Part shown: piece by piece, positions 49,591-64,000 of the stretch
How the letters are laid out: each line of letters begins with the position of its first letter
Numbering within the stretch: the stretch's first letter is position 1
Assembly (NCBI GenBank): GCA_963942565.1
Contig: OZ012686.1
Location: forward strand, 33,078,935-33,142,934
DNA from: Maea johnstoni
Lineage: Eukaryota; Annelida; Polychaeta; Spionida; Magelonidae
DNA length: 64,000 bases
Direction of reading: 5' to 3'
Made by a program: the position numbers and the translations under genes
Notes under the pieces: model-generated
Told to the model about the DNA's origin: nothing
Seen by the model: the letters and a program-made list of their open reading frames with translations, nothing else
Database searches by the model: none

Positions 49591-50060
49591 AGAAATGGTG
49601 ACTGAAAATAATTTGTAGCTTAACTCAAGCATTTTTTCTTAAAAAGAGTTGAAAATCTTTGCCTAAAAAAAAATTACGACTGACTTAAAATAAAATCAAT
49701 CCTCACACTTTTCAGATACATAACTAAAAAAATGCAAATTCTGTTACTTTTCAATATTACCACACACCCCATGCATATTAGTTAAAATAGAAACATCACA
49801 AATCTGCACAAAAATATTTAAATTGTACATTTTCATCATTAGTACATCTGCTTATGAAATACATGCCTTAACTAAAACATAAACTTCATGAATAAATCCT
49901 TTTCCATCCTTGATACAGGAGAGGCCTCCTTCATATTATGTCCCCCTTTTCCAAGAACAAGGGCTTTAATTGTTACATGTTGGAAAGGTCACTCAAAGCC
50001 CTCAATGTCCCTCTCTAAGACCCGACCCCAAATTTTGAATTGCATTGAGACAACATCAGG

Positions 50061-50287
50061 TACTGTATAACTGGTTAATTTGGCGTGTATTTAAGTTCAC
50101 TTGGCGTTTTTTTTTAAATATATATTTTCCCTGTATTTATTTTGGCGTCTGGAGCAGTCAGAACAACGCCATCTATATGAAGACATACTAAAACTGTATT
50201 TTTATGCGATCTTTAATTTGGCGTTGATGGGCATTCGCCAAAAAACGCCGAATTAAAAACCACGCCAAATTAACCAGTTATACAGTA
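50061..50287. mobile_element. TA-flanked MITE with 27-bp perfect terminal inverted repeats
   Basis: Starts TACTGTATAACTGGTTAATT and ends with its exact reverse complement over 27 bases, including TTTGGCGTG against CACGCCAAA. It is 227 bp long and TA at both edges fits a TA target. No coding capacity. Present only in the right copy; the left copy lacks it and some flanking sequence. Tc1/mariner-type or unclassified. Confidence 0.75.
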
Positions 50288-50806
50288 AGTATATGGAAAA
50301 ACAACATCAGAAATATGTATAGGCACCAGAAAAAAAGGCAGCTCAAACACCCAATTTATTTCTTCTAAATGCAGATACATATACCATTCGAACCCAAATT
50401 GTGTGTAAATAAGAATATTTATAGCATAAAGTAAGTTTTAATACTGGGCCCTATAATTCTCCAATGGGTTCACCATGTCACAACTTGAATTTCATGGCAG
50501 AATTTTTTTGTATCACTGAACTTCATTAAAGTACCTAGCATATATTCAGTTTGTTTAAATGCACTTATGTTAATTACTTGAGATAGGTGATAATGAGGAT
50601 GAGGGATGATTGAACAGAATAATCAACAATTAAAATACCAATAAAGAATACATTCAAAGCACAACTACTTGAATTACTGCTAAGATATTCCATACAAAAA
50701 TAATGTTTCACACAACTCCAAATAACTTAATAGAAGACAACAATACTAGAAACAATACCATCCAAAGCTTTAAATCTACTCAAATTCCTTAACAACTAAA
50801 GCATGG

Positions 50807-50808
<2 letters not shown>

Positions 50809-50837
<29 letters not shown>
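50809..50837. repeat. CA microsatellite
   Basis: About 29 bp. The left copy has shorter broken CA at 24,270-24,299. Confidence 0.85.
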
Positions 50838-50842
<5 letters not shown>

Positions 50843-50928
50843 CGGGCATTCCAGCCTGAACCAAACATATAGTTCCCTAAACACACACCAGAGGGAGCAA
50901 GATAGACTGAATTATCTACAAACCCTAC

Positions 50929-50946
50929 CTGGTAATAGTCTGTAGG
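50929..50946 (-). other. Candidate 18-nt microexon (right copy)
   Basis: Same acceptor tract, 18-nt body (PTDYYQ) and donor as at 24,395-24,412, with the flanking 60 bases also almost unchanged. Confidence 0.25.
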
Positions 50947-51204
50947 CTGAAGATAGAAGAACAAAGGGGTAAAAAACACCTGGCGTTGTTTACCTTCAGG
51001 TGGACAGAATACAACCATGCAGGTAAAACGATGGATTCATGCAAACAGCCAAACCAAGTTGGACCATGCTGATATGAACTGGGTAACATTGAAACTGTAT
51101 GGATGATTGTGAATGGAAGGAATATCTTTACAGGTCAAAAAGAAGTCTTTATGACTAAAGAATTTAAAATCCCTAATAGGTTTATGATGATGATACTTAA
51201 TAAG

Positions 51205-51300
51205 TGAGTGTGATTAAGATGAGATGATGGTGATGATGATGAAGAGGATGACAACAGTGATGATGGTTATTATTAGGATGACAATAGTGATTGATACTGG

Positions 51301-51343
<43 letters not shown>
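51205..51343. repeat. GAT microsatellite (right copy)
   Basis: Imperfect triplets ending in a 45-bp pure GAT block. Confidence 0.9.
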
Positions 51344-51960
51344 AAGTTTTACTGCCCTTCATTCAGGGATTTGGTCAATATGTCTGGCTTCTGACATAAC
51401 AGGAGGCATTTAACACACACACATCTACAATTAATTATTCCTTTGTGGACTTCAACACACTGCAATTGCACATCGCTCATGATGAAACTTTATTTCCTAC
51501 AACTTTGTCAACAACTTCAAGACTGATGATTTTGGATAACATCCAGCCCTGTATTTAACATGCACTATGTTCATGTGAAAAGACAGGAAGTGATGTGAAT
51601 GGGTAACATATGAGAAAAGGGTTGTGTTCGTAAACCGGTCAGTCACGAAACCTGTCATTCAAAAACCCTCATTTCCTTCCTATTGACAGCGCATCCAAAC
51701 TCAAAAACCTCTCTCTTAAATTTCTAGAGCATATTACAGGGATGGATAGCCACATACAGTAACGTTTTTTCAAACCACACCAAAGAATTAATGCTCAGGT
51801 TACCTTTGGGAGTCTAAGATGACTTTCTAATAGCATCAAAACTAAAACTGCCAAAACATTTGAAAATGTTGCACCGCACATATTAAACAATTTTGTTCAA
51901 AAAACAAACTTTTTGCAAATGTGTGAGAGAGAACGTCAGATCAATTTGTGTCTGTTACTA

Positions 51961-52195
51961 TTAACCTATTCATGCCTGTAGCACCCTAATTAGACCTGAC
52001 TATTGTTGGCTTATTTTCCTAATAAAAGCAAATTTGAAATATATTTGAATGAGAAAATTTAATCAGTACACAACCAACAATTCTCCTTTAAATAGTTTTG
52101 ATGATGTTATTGTGTTTATACCTGTGCTGTTCTGCAAGAGTTTCATACTTCTAAATGACACTAGACTATGGGAGGTCTTAAGTATGAATGGGTAA
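51961..52195 (+). mobile_element. TTAA MITE family 2, old copy (right)
   Basis: Counterpart of 25,413-25,648; the left end, TTAACCTATTCATGCCTG, is closer to the family consensus. Confidence 0.55.
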
Positions 52196-52787
52196 AACAC
52201 ACACATCCTCAATAGCATATATAGCATTCATTCATTGTGGACTTGTACTCAAGTCAAAGGTGAAAGTGTGACCTTGAGGGCATGTTGCATTACCAGTATG
52301 TATACCAGCCAGTGGGCACAGAACTAACAAACCATCCAATTACACCAAATCAACTGAAGCCCTACAATCATATGTTTAGAATTAAATCAAGTTTGTATAC
52401 ATATTTCAAAGAAACTTTGTTTGGCAGTAGACGTGTCCTTGTTTACATTCATTATCTTATCAACTTCAGGGTGTGGTTTGAAGGGAATCATATGCTGATA
52501 TTATAGATGCAGTTAATTAAGTGGTATTGCATCTGTTATGCAGGAGATTAGCTAGGAATGAATATCAATTCTTTGCCATTTCTAAAAGATATAGCTGACC
52601 CTAAGAGTGTGTTATACAAGATCAGCCATCCCAATAAAATGATCCTAATAAAACAAATCTTATTGCCCTTTGGCCATGGATACATCCTTTTTTCAAAACT
52701 GACTGCATTATTCTAGAAACTAGATTTTATTTGAATGAAATATGTATGAACTGAAAGAAATCCAGCGTTCCACTTCCTGCTAGTTTG

Positions 52788-52810
52788 TCATCATCATCAT
52801 CATCATCATT

Positions 52811-52850
<40 letters not shown>

Positions 52851-52960
52851 CCATCACCATCATCATCATCACCATTATCATCAACACAATCGTCACCATC
52901 ATCACCACCACCCCGCCACCACCATCACATGCACACCACCACCACCACCACCACCTACCA

Positions 52961-53009
<49 letters not shown>

Positions 53010-53031
53010 CCACCACCACCACCATCACCAC

Positions 53032-53063
<32 letters not shown>

Positions 53064-53250
53064 CCACCGATCATCATAATCATCATCACCCCCATCATCA
53101 TCATCATCATCATCACCACCATCACCATCATCATCATCATGGAAAACCATCATCATAATCCTACACCTTCACATCCTGGATGTAACAGATTTTTGAAGAT
53201 TGGGGAATCTTCAAAGACTTCATCATCATCCTCCTCTTCATCATCATCCT
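52788..53250. repeat. ATC/ACC microsatellite (right copy)
   Basis: Counterpart of 26,207-26,490, nearly twice as long, with ACC blocks inside. Confidence 0.9.
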
Positions 53251-53299
53251 AAAACCTTAACATCCTGTATGTAACAGTTTTTACAGAGTGGGAAACATT

Positions 53300-57500
<4,201 letters not shown>

Positions 57501-57505
57501 TGACC

Positions 57506-57679
57506 TTACCAAAACAAAAGTAGACATACTTTGCACATGTTTTTTGCAGCATCAGCCATAGCTTTTGGATAGCAGACATGTTTCAGCCATGTGGTGGACA
57601 GCTGATAGCGAAGAACACAAGTTTTCGTGTCAGCTTTATCAAAGCAATTGATCACATTACTCCTCCGTGGTCGGGCCAT
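57506..57679 (-). pseudogene. Decayed BED-type zinc finger remnant (right copy)
   Basis: Same opening as the left copy. A T-run shorter by one base changes the frame after AKAMADAA-type codons, so the frame stops after 57 codons. About 250 bases around it are almost identical between copies. Confidence 0.4.
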
Positions 57680-57766
57680 TAGTGCAGAGAAAATAAACCT
57701 GCTCTATCTACAAATGCTGGCTTGCTGCTACTGGATACCTGAGGTGAATACAGCAATATAATCTCC

Positions 57767-57997
57767 TTAACCCATTCATGGCTGGAGATCTACTTGACCA
57801 GTGTTGTCTGGACCTCTCATACTTTTGAAAATAACTTTTGAATTCAGCATTAATTTGCAAAATATTTGAAGAAGAGTTGTAGATAGAGTTCAGATGAACA
57901 GTTCTCCTCCAAATATGTTTCTATATATTGCATTTGTTAGAGAGATATCACTAAAATTGTCAGATGGTCTTGGCTGCTACAGGCATGAATGAGTTAA
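57767..57997 (+). mobile_element. TTAA MITE family 2 (right copy)
   Basis: Counterpart of 31,946-32,279 without the internal repeat: TTAACCCATTCATGGCTGG to CAGGCATGAATGAGTTAA. Confidence 0.75.
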
Positions 57998-58134
57998 CCA
58001 CCTCCCCTACCTCCCAACCTACTCAGGGCAGGGATAGATGATGAATGCAATAGAACAGAAATCCTGCTTTATCTACAATTGGTAAATGGCTACTACTGAA
58101 AATCTGAGATGAATATATACCAGAGCCCTCCCCC

Positions 58135-58348
58135 TTTACCCTCTTGCTGCTGCAGTGGCTAATTTGGCCAATACAAAATGATGCCAAAAAGCTGAAAAAT
58201 TATGGAAACCCTAGCACATGGGTACTCATATGAGAGTAGTCAGCAAGAGCGTTCCAATGAATACCAACAAGACAAGGTTTGGATAGTTTTCAAAAATCTT
58301 TGCGTCGTTGTGCTTTGGATGATGATTCCTCAGCATTTGAAAGGTTAA
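58135..58348 (-). mobile_element. TTAA MITE family 1, right copy only
   Basis: Starts near TTTACCCTCTTGCTGCTGC and ends TTTGAAAGGTTAA. The left copy has unrelated sequence here. Confidence 0.6.
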
Positions 58349-58589
58349 ATCCTGTGAAATCAGGAGAATGGTGTTGTATTAGGTCTGGAGGATAGTTTCA
58401 ATTGCTGGCTGGGTTAAAATGTGAGTCAGACTCTATATTTACACCAAGCCACACATGCTGCTGACCGTGTGTGGGTCTCCTTCATGGTGGTGACGCAATC
58501 ACTGAGGTATTGTTGCTATCACCACGTGGATTTATCACAAATATACTGTATTTTGTTTATTTTCACCACATCGCGGCAAGCTAGGTCTT

Positions 58590-58804
58590 TTAACCTTTCC
58601 AAGGCTAAAGCTACTTTTGTCCAAAACTACAAGGATGCAAAGACTTTTGAAAATCATATTAAAGATCATCTACCCTGTCATGTTGGTATTCATTGGAAAG
58701 CTCTCACTGAGTACTGTCAGATGAGTACCCATGTGCCAGGGTTTCAGTCATTTTTTCAGTTATTTTTGCATTATTTTGTATTGGCCATCAGCAGCATAAG
58801 GATA
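58590..58804 (+). mobile_element. TTAA MITE family 1, right copy only
   Basis: TTAACCTTTCCAAGGCTAAAG to CAGCAGCATAAGGATAAA. The left copy passes directly from the matching left flank to the matching right flank (around 33,050-33,070). Confidence 0.65.
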
Positions 58805-59874
58805 AATTACAGTGCATGAAGTTAAATCAACCTCAGAAGGCTATGATATGCAATATGTGCAAACGTTTTCTGTCCCATGCATATTAACAATGACAAATTT
58901 TGGTTTCTGATGTCTATTTTCTTTTGTATTATTCGAGATATGCGTTGCATAAATTTATGATAGATGTGTTCATTAGTAATTCAGTCTTGAATGTCATAAG
59001 CCTAAACAAAACAACTATGGCATCAACCAATAAAACAACTAGTTAAACATACATAGTAAATTGTAATAATATGTATTGTAGTCTATTATTATTTCAACCA
59101 AATTTATCATTTGGGCAAAATATTAAATTCTAGCAATATTGAGAATGAGTTGCATTACCTTACAGATGGAATTAAACAACACATGCACTTCTTTTAAATT
59201 AGTATTTGGTTGAAAGAATATAGTATTTGATTTAAAGATTTTTTCATTCTGGGAAAAAGTAATACTTAAGACATCTGCAAATATTATCTAATTTTAAATT
59301 ATAACTTGGTTAGTAGACCACAAGGGAGATGTGGGTTTAATGTACTCATGTAGAGACATGCAGAGGAGCCCTATAGGGGAGGCATGGGTTAGTATTCTTT
59401 GTCTAGAATGATCATATCCTAGTAGAGCTTTCCTAACGGCTAGCATACAAATGGTCTCAGCTCCTTCAGTCTAACAAAATTATTATCTAACCACCACTGA
59501 AACGTCATAGGCAACAAGCTCATACCTCACTAGTGATTCGAAGTAATAGAAACCTTAGTTTCAACTCTGTCAAGGCCATTCAATCATGAATTGCCTTATC
59601 AGTTTGACAACTTTACCAAACTCCAATATCTTGATGAATAAAGAAGTAAATTGTAATAAATACTCAAATAAGGCACTTAACAGTGAAAAAAGTTAATTTG
59701 AAAAATATGTATTTTCTGAAATGATCAGGGAATACTGATCTGTATTCTCTGACACCCTTCAACGGGTTGTCAGCGCCAACAACTTTTTCTCTTATGCATA
59801 TTTTCAGTGCCAGATAAGGTCTCAGCCATTTCTGTGGATACTACCTGTGTATAAAGAAGACAAATCGTGTACAC

Positions 59875-60174
59875 TGACCCATTCATGCTCTAAGTACCCC
59901 CCTCCCCCCCAAAAAAAAATATATATAAAATGATAATAAGTATCTATGCTACTTTGAAAGATAACTCAATAATAAGTCACAACTTCATGAAATATCTAAT
60001 AAAATGTGGATGGATGGCTTCTAAATAACATTCCTCCTTCAAACATTTTCAACATAGTCAATATTCTTTTTTATCTTTAAGTTCTTGTTCATTTATTTTC
60101 ATTTTCAGAATATGCTATTATCAAAAAGATACCATCAACAGAATCGGAGGGGTGCCAGAGGCATGAATGCGTTA
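59875..60174 (+). mobile_element. TTAA MITE family 2, degraded, right copy
   Basis: Ends TGACCCATTCATGCTC and AGAGGCATGAATGCGTTAG are recognisable inverted repeats. The interior has a C-run, an A-run and the CTCCTTCAAACATTTTC segment. No counterpart seen in the left copy. Confidence 0.45.
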
Positions 60175-60240
60175 GAACAGGAATGTTCATTAGAATAATT
60201 TAATGAACGTTCCTGGTTAGATTGAGCGTTGAGTACTTAC

Positions 60241-60386
60241 CTGGCATTCGGCTAGGTGTGAAGGCATGTTGGTGTCGCCAGCGCGCGTGGCCCAGGCGGG
60301 CAGCTTCTCCGAGGGCGTCAGCATGGACTCCAGCTGCTCTAGATGAGGCTGCTCCTCAATCCGCTCCATCCTGTAGATCATGGGAT
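60241..60386 (-). CDS. CEP170: CEP170-family gene, exon A (end of FHA domain), right copy
   Basis: 146 nt with the same splice phases as 33,836-33,981. The acceptor is TGCCTAG|ATCCC and the donor CCAG|GTAAGT. The protein is identical to the left copy despite five base changes. It lies on the sequence that continues unbroken to the right edge, so this is the copy that should connect to the upstream FHA exons beyond the window. Confidence 0.8.
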
Positions 60387-61089
60387 CTAGGCACAAGGTC
60401 AAGGTCAAACAAATACTGTACTAATATCTAATAAAGTCAACAAAACCATAAAATATACTAAATTATAGTCAATTAATATTGATAGAGAAACCGTTAACTA
60501 GACTGGGTCTCTTAGAAATGTTTCCTCTTTAACCAATGGTCAAAACATAAAATCAACACCTGTTTTCTATGAATTTCCAAAGCAATAATAAATGGATGAA
60601 ACAATAAGGCATTCAGGTCTGAGCTAAAGGGGTAAAGTTAAAAGAGAGAAGCGAAGAGTTTGTAATCACCTAATATACATACATTTTTCGAGGTAAAATA
60701 GCACCTTTTTTTAGTGTTTATATCAACCAAATGATACAATATACCAAAGGCTGACAACCTATGCTTATATACAGAAGTACAAACCTGTTTCATATACAGA
60801 CGCTCCACTATCAAATTCTGTACACCCCTCTGAGACAGAATAAAATTCATGTCAATTATGTACTCCCTGTTTTTCAATTAGTATGGTTGGAAATGTTTGC
60901 TAAATCACTGGGGGTTCTAATATCAGTCAAAGGCCTATGCCCTTGGGTTACAATGAAGCGAACCTTTATGCCCCAATGGTAAAGTTTCATTAAAAATTCT
61001 TTCCGTGTATACATAGCTATTCCTGTGTACTCAAGGTACAATGAGTGCCTCTTGATAGAAATATGACATTGATCTGCAGTGTGCTAATG

Positions 61090-61090
<1 letters not shown>

Positions 61091-61148
<58 letters not shown>

Positions 61149-61166
61149 CCCCTCTCTCTATCTCTC

Positions 61167-61239
<73 letters not shown>
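61091..61239. repeat. CT microsatellite (right copy)
   Basis: Counterpart of 34,972-35,101, with different interruptions (CCCC, TAT). Confidence 0.95.
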
Positions 61240-61240
<1 letters not shown>

Positions 61241-61391
61241 CTCTCTAAATACTTCTAAATACTTCTCTCTCTAAGCAGGATAAAGTAAGGAAATAAGTAT
61301 ATACACCCATATCTGGCAATTTAACTTAATAAAGAAGCGCCCACTAAACATATTTAGCTATACTGACCAAAAATAATCAGGATTTTCCTAC

Positions 61392-61446
61392 CTTTTTCCC
61401 CAAGGTGGTTAGAGCCATAAACCTGCTCTGCATTTATGACCTCCAT
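61392..61446 (-). other. Candidate alternative first coding exon (right copy)
   Basis: Counterpart of 35,255-35,309 with one change next to the donor (AAAG|GTAGGA in place of AACG|GTAGGA), which makes the splice site closer to consensus. ATG and frame are kept. Confidence 0.18.
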
Positions 61447-61699
61447 ACTGCAGTAACTCTCCACTCCATCTAACTAATAAGAAACAACATCAGCCTTGTT
61501 TGAATTCAACACTTATCCTAGCTTTGATGGGAAATACCTCCCATGTAGTAAAGTCACCATTGTGCATCAATACGAGCTCAAGTCCCTTTTTGGCAAAGAC
61601 ATCCCTAATCCTCTTTTCTCCTTCTCATTCATCCTTCCATACATGTATATAAATATAGACTGTTGAATCTAGTGTTGAGCTTGTTATGTGGTCTCTGTT

Positions 61700-61920
61700 A
61701 TGCCTCTATAGTATACCTTTCTGTTGCTCTTTTACATTATATAATCCAGCCAATGGGAAGAGGGCACGCTCCGTGATCAAAGGGTGAAGCTGACACTGAG
61801 GGGGGAGATAAGGGGGAGATAGGGAGGGGCTCAAGTTACTAACATTGGCTAATGCCACACCTCGGGGAATCTTGAGGGAAAATAAACATGACTATTACCC
61901 ACAGTGACGTAGGACAAACC
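61700..61920 (-). promoter_or_regulatory. Candidate promoter-like block (right copy)
   Basis: Counterpart of 35,560-35,780, with the same CRE-like, CCAAT and TATA-like motifs. It differs by a handful of bases, among them loss of one TA dinucleotide. Confidence 0.18.
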
Positions 61921-61956
61921 ATTCATTTATGGTTTTCTTCCTCCTCCCCCTAATCA

Positions 61957-62095
61957 TCATCACCATCATCATCATCATCTACATCATCATCATTATCATC
62001 AACATCATCATCATCATCATCATTTTTGTTGTTAGTTATCATCATCATTATAATTATTTTCATCATTATAATCAATATAATCATTATCATTATTT

Positions 62096-62159
<64 letters not shown>

Positions 62160-62190
62160 CATTACTATCATTATCATTATTATCACTTTT
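61957..62190. repeat. ATC/ATT microsatellite (right copy)
   Basis: Counterpart of 35,826-36,200, shorter, with a pure ATT block of about 60 bp. Confidence 0.95.
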
Positions 62191-62258
62191 GTTATTTTTA
62201 TTATATCAGTATTCTAGATTGAGCTATGCCCAATAGATGGCATCGCAATATGGACTGA

Positions 62259-63037
62259 TACTTCAAATTCCATTTGAATGTAAATTTCTCATAACCAAAC
62301 CTCACCAGGAATATCCATAGTAAACAGGAGAGGAGGTATCTAATGACAGTTACAAACAAATTAACTGTTTTTTGCAGTCTGTTATCACTGAATTCCCTAA
62401 ATATATCAAGATTCTGCTATAAAGTTGCATGCTGACAAATGTGTGCTATTTGTCAGTGATTTAAGTACAGCTTTATCAGCAAAACATACAAAAAGGCATA
62501 GGTGATGAATTTTGAATTTCAAGCTTGGTCAAAGATACTGGCACAATGTCACATTCTTAACATTTATCTAGCACAACTATCATCTTAACTCAAGAAGAGC
62601 CCACCCAGCTCCATCTACTACTGAGGATTTATAAAGATTAATGGTGGTAATGTAGATAACATCCTGAGAAGAGAGAGATCTCCAGAGAGGGAGAGAGAGA
62701 TAAACACTAAGACTAAGAAAACAAACATCCCAGGCCAACTGAAAAGATTAGAGTAGTCAATTGTCCATTTTTTAAGGAAGTGGTCCTGCACTGCTTTCGA
62801 AATATAGAGACAAGTAGTATGTCTATGACCTGTCCAAGTTTGAGGTTTAAAACATAAAGAGGGATTTGCTCAAGTAGGTCTGGGGGTGGGATGAATATTC
62901 AGCTCTCTGTCTGGATAATCTTATTTGTGTTTTTTCACAACTACACAATTCTCTTAGTTATCAAAGTTATGATCAGTACACTATTGTTATCATCATTATT
63001 ACTATTATCATCATTATTATTATTATGATTATTATTA

Positions 63038-63092
<55 letters not shown>

Positions 63093-64000
63093 CATTATTA
63101 TCATTATCATTATTATCATTATTATTATTATCATTATCATTATTATCACTATTATTATTATTACATTATCATTATATTATCATCATTATTATCATTATTA
63201 CTATTATTATTATTATTATCATTATTATTATCATTATTATTATTATTATCATTATTATTATTATTATTTTTATTATTATTATTATTACTATTATTATTAT
63301 TATTATTATTATCATTATTATCATTATCATTATTTTTATTAGTATTATCATCATTATCATTATTATGATTTTCATCATCATCAACATTAATAATAAATAT
63401 TATCATCATCACTATCACCATAACACTATACAAATAAATGAGGATAAGCTTCACATATCCTTTTGTCCGCAATATGCTACATGTCTTTTAGAACACTTAC
63501 GTTGTGACTAGCATGATAAAAAGGTTAAGTTCTTGGCCAGCTACACGCATGCTTATAATCTACCTGATCCATCTGGAGGCCTCCTTCTAGCCATTACATG
63601 ACCTGTGGCAATATCGGTGCCAAGGAACCTGACATCATGTTCCAACTGTCAGCAGCAAACAGATCATCACCACCAGGGGTCATCTCATCAATAATTAGTG
63701 CATCCCTTGAAGCGATTTTCACTTTAATACACATTGATATATTCAAATTGTCTTTCATATCATATTCATTCTCCTCTTCACCATTGTTGTTAGTTAAGTA
63801 TTTAATAATCAGCAAGCACCTATACTGTTTACATATCAATCAACTTGAAATAAATTTCACCAATCATAGATATTGATAATTATTCATTTTTCATTAAATT
63901 CATCTCAGCTTCATTTGGTTATGTTGAATCTATAATCCATAATTCCAAGTTCCAGTTGGTTTAATACATAACAGCATTAAAAAGGATACCATATCCGAAG
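62259..64000. other. Single-copy intron right of the duplicated block
   Basis: Apart from the ATT/ATC microsatellite and a short GA-rich stretch near 62,670-62,700 I see nothing. The missing FHA exons are not here. Confidence 0.5.
62989..63417. repeat. Long ATT/ATC microsatellite
   Basis: About 430 bp of ATT with ATC and ATG variants in single-copy sequence, the longest simple repeat in the window. Confidence 0.95.

Noticed and set aside
63594-63839. 81-codon minus-strand frame near the right edge with an acidic segment (DEMTPGGDDLFAADSW)
   Set aside because: It does not match the missing FHA exons, and there is no second copy to test for selection. Possible exon of something else, but unsupported.

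Overview
Eukaryotic, AT-rich, intron-dominated DNA, most likely from a marine invertebrate with high heterozygosity. An echinoderm or similar animal is my guess, but the window does not settle the species. The only host gene I can support is a CEP170-family gene (centrosomal, FHA-domain protein) read on the minus strand. Its exons here encode the last strand of the FHA domain (exon A), a long Pro/His/Tyr-rich disordered segment (exon B), the family motif GTPLYGQPAWWGED (exon C) and the FTI-D/E-F block (exon D). The order on the minus strand is A (about 33.9 kb), B (16.2 kb), C (1.6 kb), D (0.6 kb). The rest of the FHA domain must lie to the right of the window and the rest of the protein to the left.

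The dominant structure is a 26-kb block present twice in direct orientation, at about 10,085-36,300 and 36,501-62,258, separated by exactly 200 N. The left copy ends at the gap and the right copy begins at it. The copies differ by a few percent plus many insertions and deletions. I read this as two haplotypes of one locus laid end to end by a scaffolder rather than a real tandem duplication. Exons A and B therefore appear twice. Because the A+B pair starts and ends in phase 1, a gene predictor could chain A-B-A-B-C-D without any frame break and give a false double-length protein.

Read as alleles, the copies give a small natural experiment. In exons A and B almost all differences are silent (about 20 of 22 by my hand count). 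Several mobile elements are present in only one copy: a tRNA-derived SINE, a 5'-truncated LINE, several TTAA-flanked piggyBac-like MITEs and one TA-flanked MITE. A composite minisatellite and a 275-bp tandem duplication are expanded in the right copy only.

Layout: 1-1,700 exons D and C with a TTAA MITE on each side; 1,700-10,085 single-copy intron with scattered MITEs; 10,085-36,300 left haplotype (exon B, candidate microexon, exon A, candidate alternative start); 36,301-36,500 gap; 36,501-62,258 right haplotype of the same; 62,259-64,000 single-copy intron with a long ATT/ATC microsatellite. No rRNA or true tRNA gene, CRISPR array or retrovirus-like element was seen.
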